From Candidatus Roseilinea sp. (GTDB lineage Bacteria; Chloroflexota; Anaerolineae; J036; Brachytrichaceae): a DNA stretch of 64,000 nt. Both the position numbers and the translations under genes were made by a program. Location of the stretch: positions 26,759 through 90,758 of the forward strand of contig JANWYN010000120.1 of the NCBI GenBank assembly GCA_025055235.1, in the 5' to 3' direction. Shown one piece after another: positions 8,763 to 17,489 of the stretch; the first letter of the stretch is position 1, and every line of letters begins with the position of its first letter. The notes below the pieces were generated by a model, which was not told the DNA's origin, searched no databases, and saw only the letters and a list, made by a program, of their open reading frames with translations.

Positions 8763-10117
8763 CCGAGGCGCACCGCGCGATAAGCCAACTGCGCGCCGGC
8801 TTCGTCGCCCTGGCCCGCACCACGTTCGACGTTGCGCTGGCCGATGACGTCATGCGCGCCGCGCGCGCTGCGCTCGAACGCGCCGGGTTCGCGCTGATCG
8901 GCGATGCGCGCCTGGCGACCGACCTGGATGAGTTGGACGCGATCGCGCGTGCCTTTGTCGGCGAGCCGCTCGATGTGCTGATCGCCCTTCAGGCCACCTT
9001 CACCGACAGTTCGTTCGCCGTGCGCTTGGCCGAGCGCTGCGATGCGCCGCTGCTGATGTGGGCCGTGCCCGAAGCGCGCACCGGCGGGCGGTTGCGGCTG
9101 AATTCGCTGTGCGGCATCAACCTAGCCGGGCACGCGCTCAAGCTGCGCGGGGTGAACTACCACTGGCTCTACGCGCCGCCCGACGATGCACAAGCCGTTG
9201 CACAAGTCACAGCCATTGCCAAAGCCGGCCGCGCGCGGCGGCGGCTGCGAAGGGCGCGGCTGGGCGTGATCGGCCAGCACCCCGCCGGCTTCGACAGTTG
9301 CCACCTCGACGCCGAGCGTTTGTGCCGGCAACTGGGCGTGGACGTAGTGCGCTTCGACTTATCTACCGTCTTCGAGCGTGCCCGCGCCGTGAACGGACAC
9401 ATCGGTGCGCTGCGCGAGCAACTCGGCGCGCGCATCGGCAACCTGGACACGCTCGCGCGCGAACCAGTGAACGGCACGCTGGCGGTCTATGTCGCGCTCA
9501 AGCAGCTCGCCGAGGAATCGCGCTGCGATGCGCTGGCCGTGCGCTGTTGGCCGGAATTCTTCACCGACCTGGGCTGCGCCGCATGCGGCGCGATGGCGTT
9601 GCTGAACACCGATGGCCTGCCGTGCGGATGCGAGGCCGATGCGAACGGCGCGCTCACCCAGCTCATCCTGCAGTGGATTAGCGGCGAGCCGGCCTTCGGG
9701 ACCGACCTGGTCGAGTGCAACGCGCAGGAAGACAGCGCCGTCGTCTGGCACTGTGGGCAAGCGCCGTTGACGATGGCCGATCCGCGCGGCGGCGTGCAAG
9801 GCGGCCTGCACTCCAACCGCCGGCTGCCGCTGGTGATGGAGTTCGCCTTGAAGCCGGGCCGGGTGACGATCGCGCGGCTGAGCCGGTCAGGAGGCGACCT
9901 GCGCCTGATCATCGGCGGCGGCGAGATGCTGGCTGCGCCGCCTAGCTTCAGCGGCACGTCGGGGGTGTTGCGGTTCGACCGGCCGGTGCGCGACGTGCTC
10001 GCCACGATCATGGAAGAAGGTCTGGAACACCACATCGCTCTCACCTATGGCGATCACACAGCGGCGCTGTATGCCCTGGCCAAGATGCTGGGCATGCCGG
10101 TGCTCTCGCTGTGTTGA
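8759..10117 (+). CDS. L-fucose/L-arabinose isomerase family protein
   Basis: A 452-residue protein related to the FucI/AraA fold. The middle contains 'LAVRCWPEFF' and 'PCGCEADANGALTQLILQW', where the Glu and Asp would be the Mn2+ ligands, and the C-terminus has 'EHHIALTYGDHTAALYALAK' with the third ligand His. It overlaps the ROK gene by 4 bp and precedes an ABC sugar importer, a transaldolase and an aldehyde dehydrogenase. The context argues that it isomerises the imported aldose to a ketose for direct cleavage by the transaldolase. It is shorter than FucI (about 590 residues), like many uncharacterised members. The substrate is inferred only from context. Confidence 0.8.
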   Translation: MTEAHRAISQLRAGFVALARTTFDVALADDVMRAARAALERAGFALIGDARLATDLDELDAIARAFVGEPLDVLIALQATFTDSSFAVRLAERCDAPLLMWAVPEARTGGRLRLNSLCGINLAGHALKLRGVNYHWLYAPPDDAQAVAQVTAIAKAGRARRRLRRARLGVIGQHPAGFDSCHLDAERLCRQLGVDVVRFDLSTVFERARAVNGHIGALREQLGARIGNLDTLAREPVNGTLAVYVALKQLAEESRCDALAVRCWPEFFTDLGCAACGAMALLNTDGLPCGCEADANGALTQLILQWISGEPAFGTDLVECNAQEDSAVVWHCGQAPLTMADPRGGVQGGLHSNRRLPLVMEFALKPGRVTIARLSRSGGDLRLIIGGGEMLAAPPSFSGTSGVLRFDRPVRDVLATIMEEGLEHHIALTYGDHTAALYALAKMLGMPVLSLC

Positions 10118-10256
10118 CCGAGATGGCAGAAGATGCTACCGAGGAGGTGATCATTCGAGAAGAACCCTGTTCACCTGCACACCTGCGTTCGATCCTGATC
10201 GTGTGTTTGACCGATTCGCTAACCGCTCAAGCGATGAGTTTCCAGGAGGAAAGGAC

Positions 10257-11681
10257 ATGAACCAAAAGAAGACCACGTCCGTCAGAATTTCACGCCGGCG
10301 CTTCCTCGTTTTGGGTGCACAAGGCGCGGGATTGGCCGCACTGGCTGCGTGCGCCGCGCCGCCCGCCATGCCGGCCGCACAGCCCCCTGCTCAAGCGCCG
10401 TCGCAACCCGAAGCCGCGCCGACCACTGCGCCCGCTGCCGCGCCTGCCACAGTTGACTTCCTGGCCTGGGGCGACAACGCCGACATCCCGGCCTGGGAAG
10501 CGCTGGTGAAGCGCTACAAGGAGATCGCGCCCAACGTGACCGTGAACGTCACGCCGGTCGCCGAACCCAATGCGAACTTCTATCCCAAGCTGCAGACCAC
10601 CATCGCCGGTGGCACGCCGCCCGGCGTGTCCTCGTTCCAGGGATGGGAGTGGCAGCCCTACGCCGATCAAGATGTGCTGGCGCCGATTGACGAGTTCGTC
10701 AACGCCAACCCCTACTTCAAAGACGTGTATCCCGAAGGCGTCGCGAGCATCGAGGGCACGACGATGCGCAACGGCAAGCGCTATCTCATCCCGCTGCAGC
10801 GCGCTGCGATGCTGATGTTCTACGCGCGCAAGCCGTTCGAAGAGGCCGGGCTGGAGTTCCCCACCGACGACTGGACGTTCGACCAGTTCATGGAGCTGGC
10901 GACCAAGTTGACGAACCCCGAGAAGAAGATGTACGGCTTGCAGGCCAACGGCAACTGGTTCCGCGACATCGGCTGGATCCGGCTGACCGGCAAGCAGGAA
11001 TTCGACCAGCTCTACGATCCGAAGAAGGCGATGTTCAACCAGCCGGAGATCGTGGACATCGTGCAGAAGATGGCGTCGGACGTGTACTACAAGATGAAGA
11101 TCGCGCCGACGCCGGCCGACCTGCAGGGCGGCGCGAACACCATCCAGACCGGCAACGTCGCGATGAAGTACGAGGGCCCGTGGTTCTTCCCCGCGCTCAA
11201 CAGCCCGAAACTGCGCGAGGACAAGAAGAACGTGCCCTTCGACGTCGTGCTCATGCCGAAGATCACCGAAGGCAAGCGCCGGCATCGCGGCTGGACCGAA
11301 GGCGTCGCGCTGCTCAAAGGCGACCAACTGCAAGCGTCGTGGGAGTTCGCCTCGTTCATGGCCGGCGAGGAGGGCAACAAGATCTATTCCGAGATCACCG
11401 GCCGCATCCCCAACACCAGCGCGTTGATCGAGAACTTCTGGCTGCCGGTGGTCACCGAGCGCTTCGAGGTGAAGAACGGCAAGGCGCTGCTGGAGGCCTT
11501 CAACCTCTCCGAGGTGGACGTCGTGGGCGGCATCCCACGCTCGAAGATGTGGAGCGAGGTGGTCAAGCCGGTCGGCTGGGATCCGCTCATCGGCGGCAGC
11601 GCCACGGCTGCAGAAGTGCTGCCCAAGGTGGACGAAGGCCTGCAGGCCATGCTGGACGAGTATTGGAAGTCGAAGCAGTAG
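10257..11681 (+). CDS. ABC transporter sugar-binding lipoprotein
   Basis: A 474-residue extracellular solute-binding protein (family 1, MalE-like). The N-terminus combines a twin-arginine-like motif (ISRRRFLVLGAQGAG) with a lipobox ('LAALAAC'), so it is probably Tat-exported and lipid-anchored. A Pro/Ala-rich linker precedes the binding domain, which starts 'VDFLAWGDNADIPAWEALVK' and shows 'FQGWEWQPYADQDVLAPIDE'. The ATG at 10257 follows an AGGAGG ribosome site; in-frame codons upstream overlap the isomerase gene and are rejected. The two permease genes follow. No ATPase gene is present, as is common for sugar importers that share an MsmX-type ATPase. Confidence 0.93.
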   Translation: MNQKKTTSVRISRRRFLVLGAQGAGLAALAACAAPPAMPAAQPPAQAPSQPEAAPTTAPAAAPATVDFLAWGDNADIPAWEALVKRYKEIAPNVTVNVTPVAEPNANFYPKLQTTIAGGTPPGVSSFQGWEWQPYADQDVLAPIDEFVNANPYFKDVYPEGVASIEGTTMRNGKRYLIPLQRAAMLMFYARKPFEEAGLEFPTDDWTFDQFMELATKLTNPEKKMYGLQANGNWFRDIGWIRLTGKQEFDQLYDPKKAMFNQPEIVDIVQKMASDVYYKMKIAPTPADLQGGANTIQTGNVAMKYEGPWFFPALNSPKLREDKKNVPFDVVLMPKITEGKRRHRGWTEGVALLKGDQLQASWEFASFMAGEEGNKIYSEITGRIPNTSALIENFWLPVVTERFEVKNGKALLEAFNLSEVDVVGGIPRSKMWSEVVKPVGWDPLIGGSATAAEVLPKVDEGLQAMLDEYWKSKQ

Positions 11682-11686
11682 GAATT

Positions 11687-11789
11687 CGCGTTACGTTTTG
11701 CGTATTGCGTATCACGCATCGCGTGTTGGCACGTGATGCGTGGTACGCGATACGCGACACTTGACACGTGGCACTTGACACGTGACGCA
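11687..11789. repeat. Heptamer array with inverted halves
   Basis: Units of the GCGTATT/GCGTATC type on the left are complementary to GTACGCG/ATACGCG units on the right, followed by ACTTGAC/ACGTGGC units. It occupies the whole gap between the binding-protein and first permease genes, so it is probably transcribed and could fold into a long hairpin that lowers permease expression relative to the binding protein. Confidence 0.8.
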
Positions 11790-11811
11790 GCGCACACGAC
11801 CGGAGGGTGCG

Positions 11812-12735
11812 ATGGCAGCGATTACGCAGGCGCAGACGAATACAGCCGCGCGGCGCGTCGGGCGCGCCAGGCTGCGCGATTGGCTGGATGGCTACTTGTT
11901 CACTTCGCCGTTCATCATCGGATTCCTGGTCTTCACGGCGTTTCCGATGCTGTATGCCATCTGGCTGTCGTTTCACAAGTGGAATCTGATCGGCGCGCCG
12001 ACGTTCGTCGGCCTGGACAACTACATCAAGGCGCTCACCCACCCGACGGCGCAGCTCAGCCTATACAACAGCGCGTTCTACACGATCTTCGCCGTGCCGA
12101 TCCAACTCATCATCTCGTTCACGTTGGCGTTGGCGTTGACGCAGGCGATTCGCTTGCGCGACCTGTATCGCGCCGGCTTCTACTTGCCGATCATCGTGCC
12201 GCTGGTCGCCAGCGCCGTGGTGTGGCAACGCGTGTTCCATCCTGAATTCGGCATCTTGAACGAGGCGCTGGGCTGGTTCGGCATCCCCCCGGCCAAATGG
12301 CTCTTCGACCCCAATCTGGCCAAGCCGGCGTTCATCATCATGTCGTTCTGGATGATCGGCCGGCAGATGGTGATCTTCATCGCCGGCCTGGGCAACATCC
12401 CGCAATCACTGCTGGAAGCAGCGAGCATTGACGGCGCCGGGCCGGTGCGCCGTCTGTTCAGCATCGTCATCCCGTTGATGACGCCGCTGATCTTCTACAA
12501 CTGCGTGATCGCCATCATCAACTCGTTCCAGATCTTCGTGCCGGCGCTGATCATGACCGACGGCGGCCCGCAGAACGCCACGCTGTTCGCCGTGCTCAAC
12601 ATCTACCGCGAAGGCTTCCAGTTCTTCAACATGGGCTACGCCGCGGCGCTGTCGTGGGAGTTGTTCGTCATCGTCATCGGCTTTACGATTGCCCAGTTCG
12701 CCATTTCGCAGCGCTGGGTGTATTACTCGGACTAA
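11812..12735 (+). CDS. ABC sugar transporter permease (MalF/UgpA-like)
   Basis: A 307-residue inner-membrane protein with six predicted helices. The cytoplasmic coupling (EAA) loop reads 'SLLEAASIDGAGPVRRLFSI', the contact site for the ATPase. I chose the ATG at 11812, which has a GGAGGG ribosome site; an in-frame start 10 codons upstream lies in repeat sequence. It forms an importer with the upstream binding lipoprotein and the next permease, with which it overlaps by one base (TAATG). Confidence 0.93.
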   Translation: MAAITQAQTNTAARRVGRARLRDWLDGYLFTSPFIIGFLVFTAFPMLYAIWLSFHKWNLIGAPTFVGLDNYIKALTHPTAQLSLYNSAFYTIFAVPIQLIISFTLALALTQAIRLRDLYRAGFYLPIIVPLVASAVVWQRVFHPEFGILNEALGWFGIPPAKWLFDPNLAKPAFIIMSFWMIGRQMVIFIAGLGNIPQSLLEAASIDGAGPVRRLFSIVIPLMTPLIFYNCVIAIINSFQIFVPALIMTDGGPQNATLFAVLNIYREGFQFFNMGYAAALSWELFVIVIGFTIAQFAISQRWVYYSD

Positions 12736-13625
12736 TGGCCACACAAACCATGACGCCCTCGCTGGCGGCAACCGGGCAGCACGGCAGCCGGCGGATGACG
12801 CGCATCGCCGGCTTAGTCCTCCTGCAGATCGTGATGACCGCATGCCTGATCACCTTCCTCGCGCCGACGTTTTGGATGGTATCGTCGTCGCTCAAAGCCT
12901 CGACCGAGGTCTTCCGGCACCCGATCGTGTGGATTCCGGAGTCGCCGCAGTGGAGCAACTACGCCAAGGTGTTCGAGACGCTGCCGTTTGCGAAGTTCGC
13001 CTGGAACACGTTCGTCGTCGTCACGCTGGCGGTGATCGGCACGGTGCTCTCGACGGCGCTCGTCGCCTATGGGCTGGCGCGCGTGGATTTCCCCGGCCGG
13101 CGCATCGTCTTCGCGCTAATGGTGGCGACGATCATGTTGCCGGAGATCGTCACGCTCATCCCGCGTTTCATCATGTTCCGCACCTTCCGTTGGATTGACA
13201 CGTTCGCGCCGCTCACCGTGCCGTTTTGGTTCGCGCTTACCACGCTCTACGTCTTCCTGATGTATCAGTTCCTGCGCGGCATCCCGAAGGAGCTGGATGA
13301 AGCCGCGACGATTGACGGCGCCAATCGCTGGCAGATCCTGTGGCACGTGATCCTGCCGCTGTGCAAGCCGGTGATCGCTACCATCGCCGTGTTCGCGCTC
13401 ATTCAGCACTACAACGAATTCCTCACCCCATTGATCTACTTGAATAAGCTCGACAACTGGACGCTGGCGCTCGGCGTGCGCGCGCTGAACGACTCTAACG
13501 TGGCCAACTGGGAGCTGGTCTTCGCCGCCAGCACGCTGATGTTGATCCCGGTGCTGACTTTGTTCATCATCGCCCAGCGCTACTTCGTGCAGGGTATCGC
13601 GCTGACGGGGTTCGGGGGCAGGTGA
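12735..13625 (+). CDS. ABC sugar transporter permease (MalG/UgpE-like)
   Basis: A 296-residue permease with six predicted helices and the coupling loop 'ELDEAATIDGANRWQILWHV'. Its ATG overlaps the previous permease's stop codon, which ensures coupled translation of the heterodimer. 'FWMVSSSLKASTEVF' after the first helix is typical of the MalG branch of carbohydrate uptake permeases. The stop codon is followed by a short two-unit heptamer stretch (13624-13641) and then the transaldolase gene. Confidence 0.93.
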   Translation: MATQTMTPSLAATGQHGSRRMTRIAGLVLLQIVMTACLITFLAPTFWMVSSSLKASTEVFRHPIVWIPESPQWSNYAKVFETLPFAKFAWNTFVVVTLAVIGTVLSTALVAYGLARVDFPGRRIVFALMVATIMLPEIVTLIPRFIMFRTFRWIDTFAPLTVPFWFALTTLYVFLMYQFLRGIPKELDEAATIDGANRWQILWHVILPLCKPVIATIAVFALIQHYNEFLTPLIYLNKLDNWTLALGVRALNDSNVANWELVFAASTLMLIPVLTLFIIAQRYFVQGIALTGFGGR

Positions 13626-13710
13626 CGTATTGCGTATTCCGTTTCTTTGGACGCACAAGCGCGCTGCTTAAAAGCACCGATGACCTTCAATCAACGGACC
13701 AGGTGAGCAC

Positions 13711-14373
13711 ATGAAGTTCTTTCTCGATAGCGCCATCGTAGATGAAATCGCCTACGCGCTCGACATGTGGGACATTGACGGCGTGACGACCAATCCGCGC
13801 CACGTGCAGGCGTCGGGCAAGCCGATGCTGCAGGTGATCCGCGAGATCGGCAAGCTGGTCGAGGGCACGGACAAGACCGTGTCGGTCGAGGTCAACCCGC
13901 ACTACAAGACTGTGGACGAGTTCGTGCGCGAAGGTCGCAAGCTGGCATCCATCCACCCGAACTTCGTGATCAAGCTGCACTGCATCGAGCCGGCGTTCAA
14001 AGCCATCCCCATCCTGGCCAAAGACGGCATCCGCGTGAACGTCACGCTGGTCTTCAACGCCGTGCAGGCGCTGGCCGCCATGCGCGCCGGCGCATACTAC
14101 GTCTCGCCGTTCATCGGCTGGAAGGAAGCCAACGCCGAAGAGACGCGCGACCTGATTGCCGACATCGTCGAGATCCGCGACAACTACGGCTTCGGCACCG
14201 AGGTGCTGGTCGCTGCCGTGCGCAACGGCCGGCAGATCGCCGATGCCGCGGTCGCCGGCGCGGATATTGTCACCGCTGCGCTGGCCGTGTATAAAGATGC
14301 ATTCGACCATCCCTACACGCGCGATGGCCTGGCCAAGTTTCAGGAGTTCTGGGACAAGAGCAAATACGAGTGA
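13711..14373 (+). CDS. Transaldolase family protein, resembling sulfofructose transaldolase
   Basis: A 220-residue small transaldolase/FSA-type TIM barrel. It has 'DGVTTNP' at residues 23-29 and the Schiff-base lysine at about residue 88 in 'NFVIKLHC', where fructose-6-phosphate aldolases read VKVP. 'NVTLVFNAVQALAAM' and 'VSPFIGWKEA' follow. From memory, the N-terminal MKxFLDSAIxxEI, 'SVEVNPH' and 'SPFxGWKE' blocks are shared with the 6-deoxy-6-sulfofructose transaldolase of the sulfo-TAL pathway more than with TalB or FSA; this was not checked by alignment. It would transfer dihydroxyacetone from a ketose to glyceraldehyde 3-phosphate, releasing a C3 aldehyde for the adjacent aldehyde dehydrogenase. 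Confidence 0.82.
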   Translation: MKFFLDSAIVDEIAYALDMWDIDGVTTNPRHVQASGKPMLQVIREIGKLVEGTDKTVSVEVNPHYKTVDEFVREGRKLASIHPNFVIKLHCIEPAFKAIPILAKDGIRVNVTLVFNAVQALAAMRAGAYYVSPFIGWKEANAEETRDLIADIVEIRDNYGFGTEVLVAAVRNGRQIADAAVAGADIVTAALAVYKDAFDHPYTRDGLAKFQEFWDKSKYE

Positions 14374-14379
14374 AGCGTC

Positions 14380-14480
14380 CAATCTTTCATCTTTCATTTC
14401 TCATTGATCACAATGACCAATGACCAATTACCAGTTACCAATTACAAATGACGAATGACAGATGAAAGATCAAAGATGAC
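14380..14480. repeat. Heptamer array with complementary ends
   Basis: CTTTCAT-type units at the left end are complementary to GATGAAA-type units at the right end, around a centre of CAATGAC and CAATTAC units. The whole transaldolase-aldehyde dehydrogenase gap is built of it. Confidence 0.8.
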
Positions 14481-14495
14481 AAATCCTAAAGCGTC

Positions 14496-15923
14496 ATGAG
14501 CGATCCAAAAAAGTTCCTCATCGGCGGCCAGTGGCGCGCCGGAAATAAGACATTCGAATTGAAGTTCCCGTTCACCGGTGAAGTCGTCGCCGAGATTTGC
14601 GTCCCGAGCGACGATGACCTCGAAGCGGCCGTGCAAGCCGCACAGCGCGGCGCGCGGATCATGCGCAAGCTGCCGGCGCACGAGCGTTCGGCCATCCTGC
14701 GTCGCCTACACGCGCAGATGGAAGCGCGCACCGAGGAGTTGGTGAACGTGCTGGTGATGGAGGGTGGCAAAACGAAGAAGGCCGCGCGTGGCGAGGTCGC
14801 GCGCGCCAAGCAGACCGTCTTCGTTGCCTCTGAGGAAGCGCGGCGCATCCCCGGCGAGGTCATCAACATGGACTGGACGAAGGACGGCGAGAACCGCATC
14901 GGCATCGTGCGGCGCTTCCCGCTAGGCGTCATCCTGTGCATTGCGCCGTTCAACTATCCGCTCAACCTAGCCTGCCACAAGGTGGCGCCGGCGCTGGCAG
15001 CCGGCAACGCCTTCATCCTCAAGCCAGCCAGTGCCACGCCGCTCTCGGCGCTCTTGCTGGGCGAGATGCTGCTGGAGGCCGGCGCACCGCCCGAGGCCGT
15101 CAACGTCGTGACGTGCAGCGGCGCGCAAGCCGAAAAGCTGGTGCGCGACGAGCGCATCGCCATGTTCTCCTTCACCGGCAGCAGCGAGGTCGGCTGGCAC
15201 CTCAAAAGCGTATGCGGGCGCAAGCGCAGCGCGCTGGAGCTGGGCGGCAACGCCGCGGCCATCGTGCACGAGGACGCCAACATCGGCTATGCCGCCAAGC
15301 GCATCGCCTTCGGCGGGTTCACCAACGCCGGCCAGAACTGCATCAGCGTGCAGCGCGTGCTCATCCATCGCCCAATCTACAATGAGGCGGTCGAGACGCT
15401 GCTCGACGAAATCAACGCGCTGAAGGTGGGCGATCCACGATTGGAGGAAACCGACGTCGGCCCGATGATCACCGAGCGTGCCGCAATGCAGGCCGAGGCG
15501 TGGGTGGAAGAGGCGTTGGCCCAAGGCGCGCGCAAGCTGTTGGGCAACGGCCGCCAGGGCGCCCTGCTCCATCCCACCGTGCTGAGCGACGTGACCCGCG
15601 AGATGAAGGTGAGCTGCCAGGAGGTGTTCGCGCCGGTGCTCACCGTCAGTCCCTACGACACGTTCGAGGAAGCCATCGAGCTGGCCAACAGCACCGACTA
15701 CGGCCTGCAAGGCGGCGTGTTCACGCGCGACGTGGGGCGCATCATGAAAGCCTACGACGAGATCGAGGTGGGTGGCCTGCAGGTGAACGATGTGTCTACC
15801 TTCCGCATAGATCACATGCCCTACGGCGGCGTGAAGGCCAGTGGCATGGGCCGCGAAGGCGTCAAGTACGCCATCGAAGAGATGACCGAGCCGAAGCTGA
15901 TGGTGATCAATTTGAATGCGTGA
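14496..15923 (+). CDS. NAD(P)-dependent aldehyde dehydrogenase
   Basis: A 475-residue ALDH. Catalytic residues are the general base Glu at about 248 ('ALELGGN') and the nucleophile Cys at about 282 ('GQNCISVQR'); the cofactor region shows 'IAPFNYPLNL' and 'FTGSSEVGW'. Family relatives include lactaldehyde, glyceraldehyde-3-phosphate (GapN), succinate-semialdehyde and sulfolactaldehyde dehydrogenases. It is last in the ROK-isomerase-importer-transaldolase locus and is best placed to oxidise the three-carbon aldehyde freed by the transaldolase (lactaldehyde or sulfolactaldehyde) to its acid. The heptamer gap in front of it may contain a separate ribosome site only. Confidence 0.92.
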   Translation: MSDPKKFLIGGQWRAGNKTFELKFPFTGEVVAEICVPSDDDLEAAVQAAQRGARIMRKLPAHERSAILRRLHAQMEARTEELVNVLVMEGGKTKKAARGEVARAKQTVFVASEEARRIPGEVINMDWTKDGENRIGIVRRFPLGVILCIAPFNYPLNLACHKVAPALAAGNAFILKPASATPLSALLLGEMLLEAGAPPEAVNVVTCSGAQAEKLVRDERIAMFSFTGSSEVGWHLKSVCGRKRSALELGGNAAAIVHEDANIGYAAKRIAFGGFTNAGQNCISVQRVLIHRPIYNEAVETLLDEINALKVGDPRLEETDVGPMITERAAMQAEAWVEEALAQGARKLLGNGRQGALLHPTVLSDVTREMKVSCQEVFAPVLTVSPYDTFEEAIELANSTDYGLQGGVFTRDVGRIMKAYDEIEVGGLQVNDVSTFRIDHMPYGGVKASGMGREGVKYAIEEMTEPKLMVINLNA

Positions 15924-15936
15924 GATGTTGCATGTC

Positions 15937-16098
15937 GCACGTTACACGTTACACGTTGCAAGTTGCAAGTTGCAGGTGCAGGTTTCACGTTTTGCGTCTT
16001 GCGTCTCACGTCCGGCATCGCGCGTCTTCCGTCGCATGACACGCGACACGTGACACCCTACACCTGACACCTGATCCCTGACCCCTGCCCCCTGACTG
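15937..16098. repeat. Long composite heptamer array
   Basis: Four successive heptamer types occur: GTTACAC/GTTGCAA, then TTGCGTC/TCACGTC, then ACACGTG/ACACCTG, then ATCCCTG/ACCCCTG. The second and third are partly complementary, so the array can fold. It fills the gap between the aldehyde dehydrogenase and threonine synthase genes. Confidence 0.82.
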
Positions 16099-16110
16099 CC
16101 GAAACGCCTC

Positions 16111-17334
16111 ATGCGTTCCTACCTCTCCCACCTCGAGTGCTCATACTGCGGCGCAACCTACTCCGCCGATGAGATTCACACTACGTGCCCGAAGTGCGGC
16201 AAGGTGCTGCTCGCGCGCTACGACTTGCACGCCGCGCGCCAACGCTTGACGCCGGAGATCGTCCGCCGGCGGCCGATGAACATGTGGCGGTGGTTCGAGA
16301 TCATGCCGGTGCGCGACCCGGTCAACGTGGTCACGCTGGGCGAGGGCTGCACCCCGTTGCTGCCGGCAGGCCGGCTGGGCGAACAGCTCGGCACAGAGCA
16401 ACTCTGGATCAAAGACGAGGGCCTGAACCCGACCGGCAGCTTCAAGGCGCGCGGGCTCTCGGCAGCAGTGTCGAAAGCAAAGGAGCTGGGGGTCAAGGCG
16501 ATGGCCATCCCCTCGGCAGGCAATGCAGCTTCGGCGCTGGCAGCCTACGGCGCACGCGCCGGCATCACCGTGTATCAGTTCATGCCGCAGGACGTGCCGG
16601 AGATGATGCGCAAGGAGAGCCACCAATACGGCGCGCGCGCCTACCTGGTGAAAGGGCTGATCAACGACGCCGGCAGGCTGGTGCGCGAGGGCGCCAAGCG
16701 CAAGGGCTGGTTCGACGTCTCCACGCTGCGCGAGCCATACCGGCAAGAGGGCAAGAAGACGATGGGGCTGGAGCTGGCCGAACACTTCGACTGGACGTTG
16801 CCCGATGCGATCATCTACCCGACCGGCGGCGGCACCGGCATCGTCGGCATGTGGAAGGCGTTCGACGAACTGGAGCAGCTCGGCTGGATCGGCCCCAAGC
16901 GTCCGAAGATGATCGTCGTGCAGGCCGAAGGGTGCGCGCCGATCGTCCGCGCGTTCGAGGCCGGCCAGCGCCACGCCGAGCTATTCTCGGACGCGCACAC
17001 GATCGCGCCGGGCATCCGCGTGCCGGTCGCCATCGGCGACTATTTGATCCTGGACGCGGTGAGGCAGAGCGGCGGCACGGCGATCACGGTGAGCGACGAA
17101 GAGATCATCCGCGACATGCGTGAGATGGCGCGGCTGGCCGGCGTGTTCGCCTCGCCGGAGGGTGCGGCCACATTGTCGGCCTACAAGAAGCTGCGCGCGA
17201 TCGGCTTTCTCTCGCCGAGCGACAAGACCGTCCTGTTCAGTTGCGGCAGCGCCTTCAAAAACGCCGAGCTGATCACGCCGGAGCCGTTGCCGATGCTCGA
17301 CCCGAATCATCCGGATGCACTGGAGAGGGTATGA
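16111..17334 (+). CDS. thrC: Threonine synthase
   Basis: A 407-residue PLP enzyme of the threonine synthase type. A short N-terminal zinc-ribbon-like segment has Cys 10, 13, 26 and 29, seen in some archaeal and Chloroflexota threonine synthases. The PLP lysine is residue 112 in 'NPTGSFKARG', and the phosphate-binding loop 'PTGGGTGIVGMWKAFDEL' follows. It converts O-phosphohomoserine to threonine and phosphate in the cytoplasm. The start lies just after a heptamer array, and the next gene is an amino-acid-racemase-like enolase. A diaminopropionate lyase or related activity is a less likely alternative. Confidence 0.85.
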   Translation: MRSYLSHLECSYCGATYSADEIHTTCPKCGKVLLARYDLHAARQRLTPEIVRRRPMNMWRWFEIMPVRDPVNVVTLGEGCTPLLPAGRLGEQLGTEQLWIKDEGLNPTGSFKARGLSAAVSKAKELGVKAMAIPSAGNAASALAAYGARAGITVYQFMPQDVPEMMRKESHQYGARAYLVKGLINDAGRLVREGAKRKGWFDVSTLREPYRQEGKKTMGLELAEHFDWTLPDAIIYPTGGGTGIVGMWKAFDELEQLGWIGPKRPKMIVVQAEGCAPIVRAFEAGQRHAELFSDAHTIAPGIRVPVAIGDYLILDAVRQSGGTAITVSDEEIIRDMREMARLAGVFASPEGAATLSAYKKLRAIGFLSPSDKTVLFSCGSAFKNAELITPEPLPMLDPNHPDALERV

Positions 17335-17442
17335 AGCGGGGCATGGTCATTCCTGCGAAAGTCGCGTGATCTCCTGCGATCCCAACCCGCAGCCAGGCGC
17401 AAGCGGCACGGGATCAACACCATCAGGTTTGCAACTGAGCAA

Positions 17443-17487
17443 ACAATAATCAGCAACCAGCGACCAACGACCAGCGACTAACAACCA
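17443..17487 (+). repeat. Short heptamer array before the racemase-like gene
   Basis: Consecutive units CAGCAAC, CAGCGAC, CAACGAC, CAGCGAC, TAACAAC end 2 bp before the ATG, so the region where a ribosome site should sit is made of repeat and has no visible Shine-Dalgarno sequence. Confidence 0.8.
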
Positions 17488-17489
17488 CA

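Noticed and set aside
10047..10256. N-terminal extension of the sugar-binding lipoprotein
   Set aside because: It overlaps the isomerase gene; the Tat/lipobox signal and an AGGAGG site place the start at 10257.
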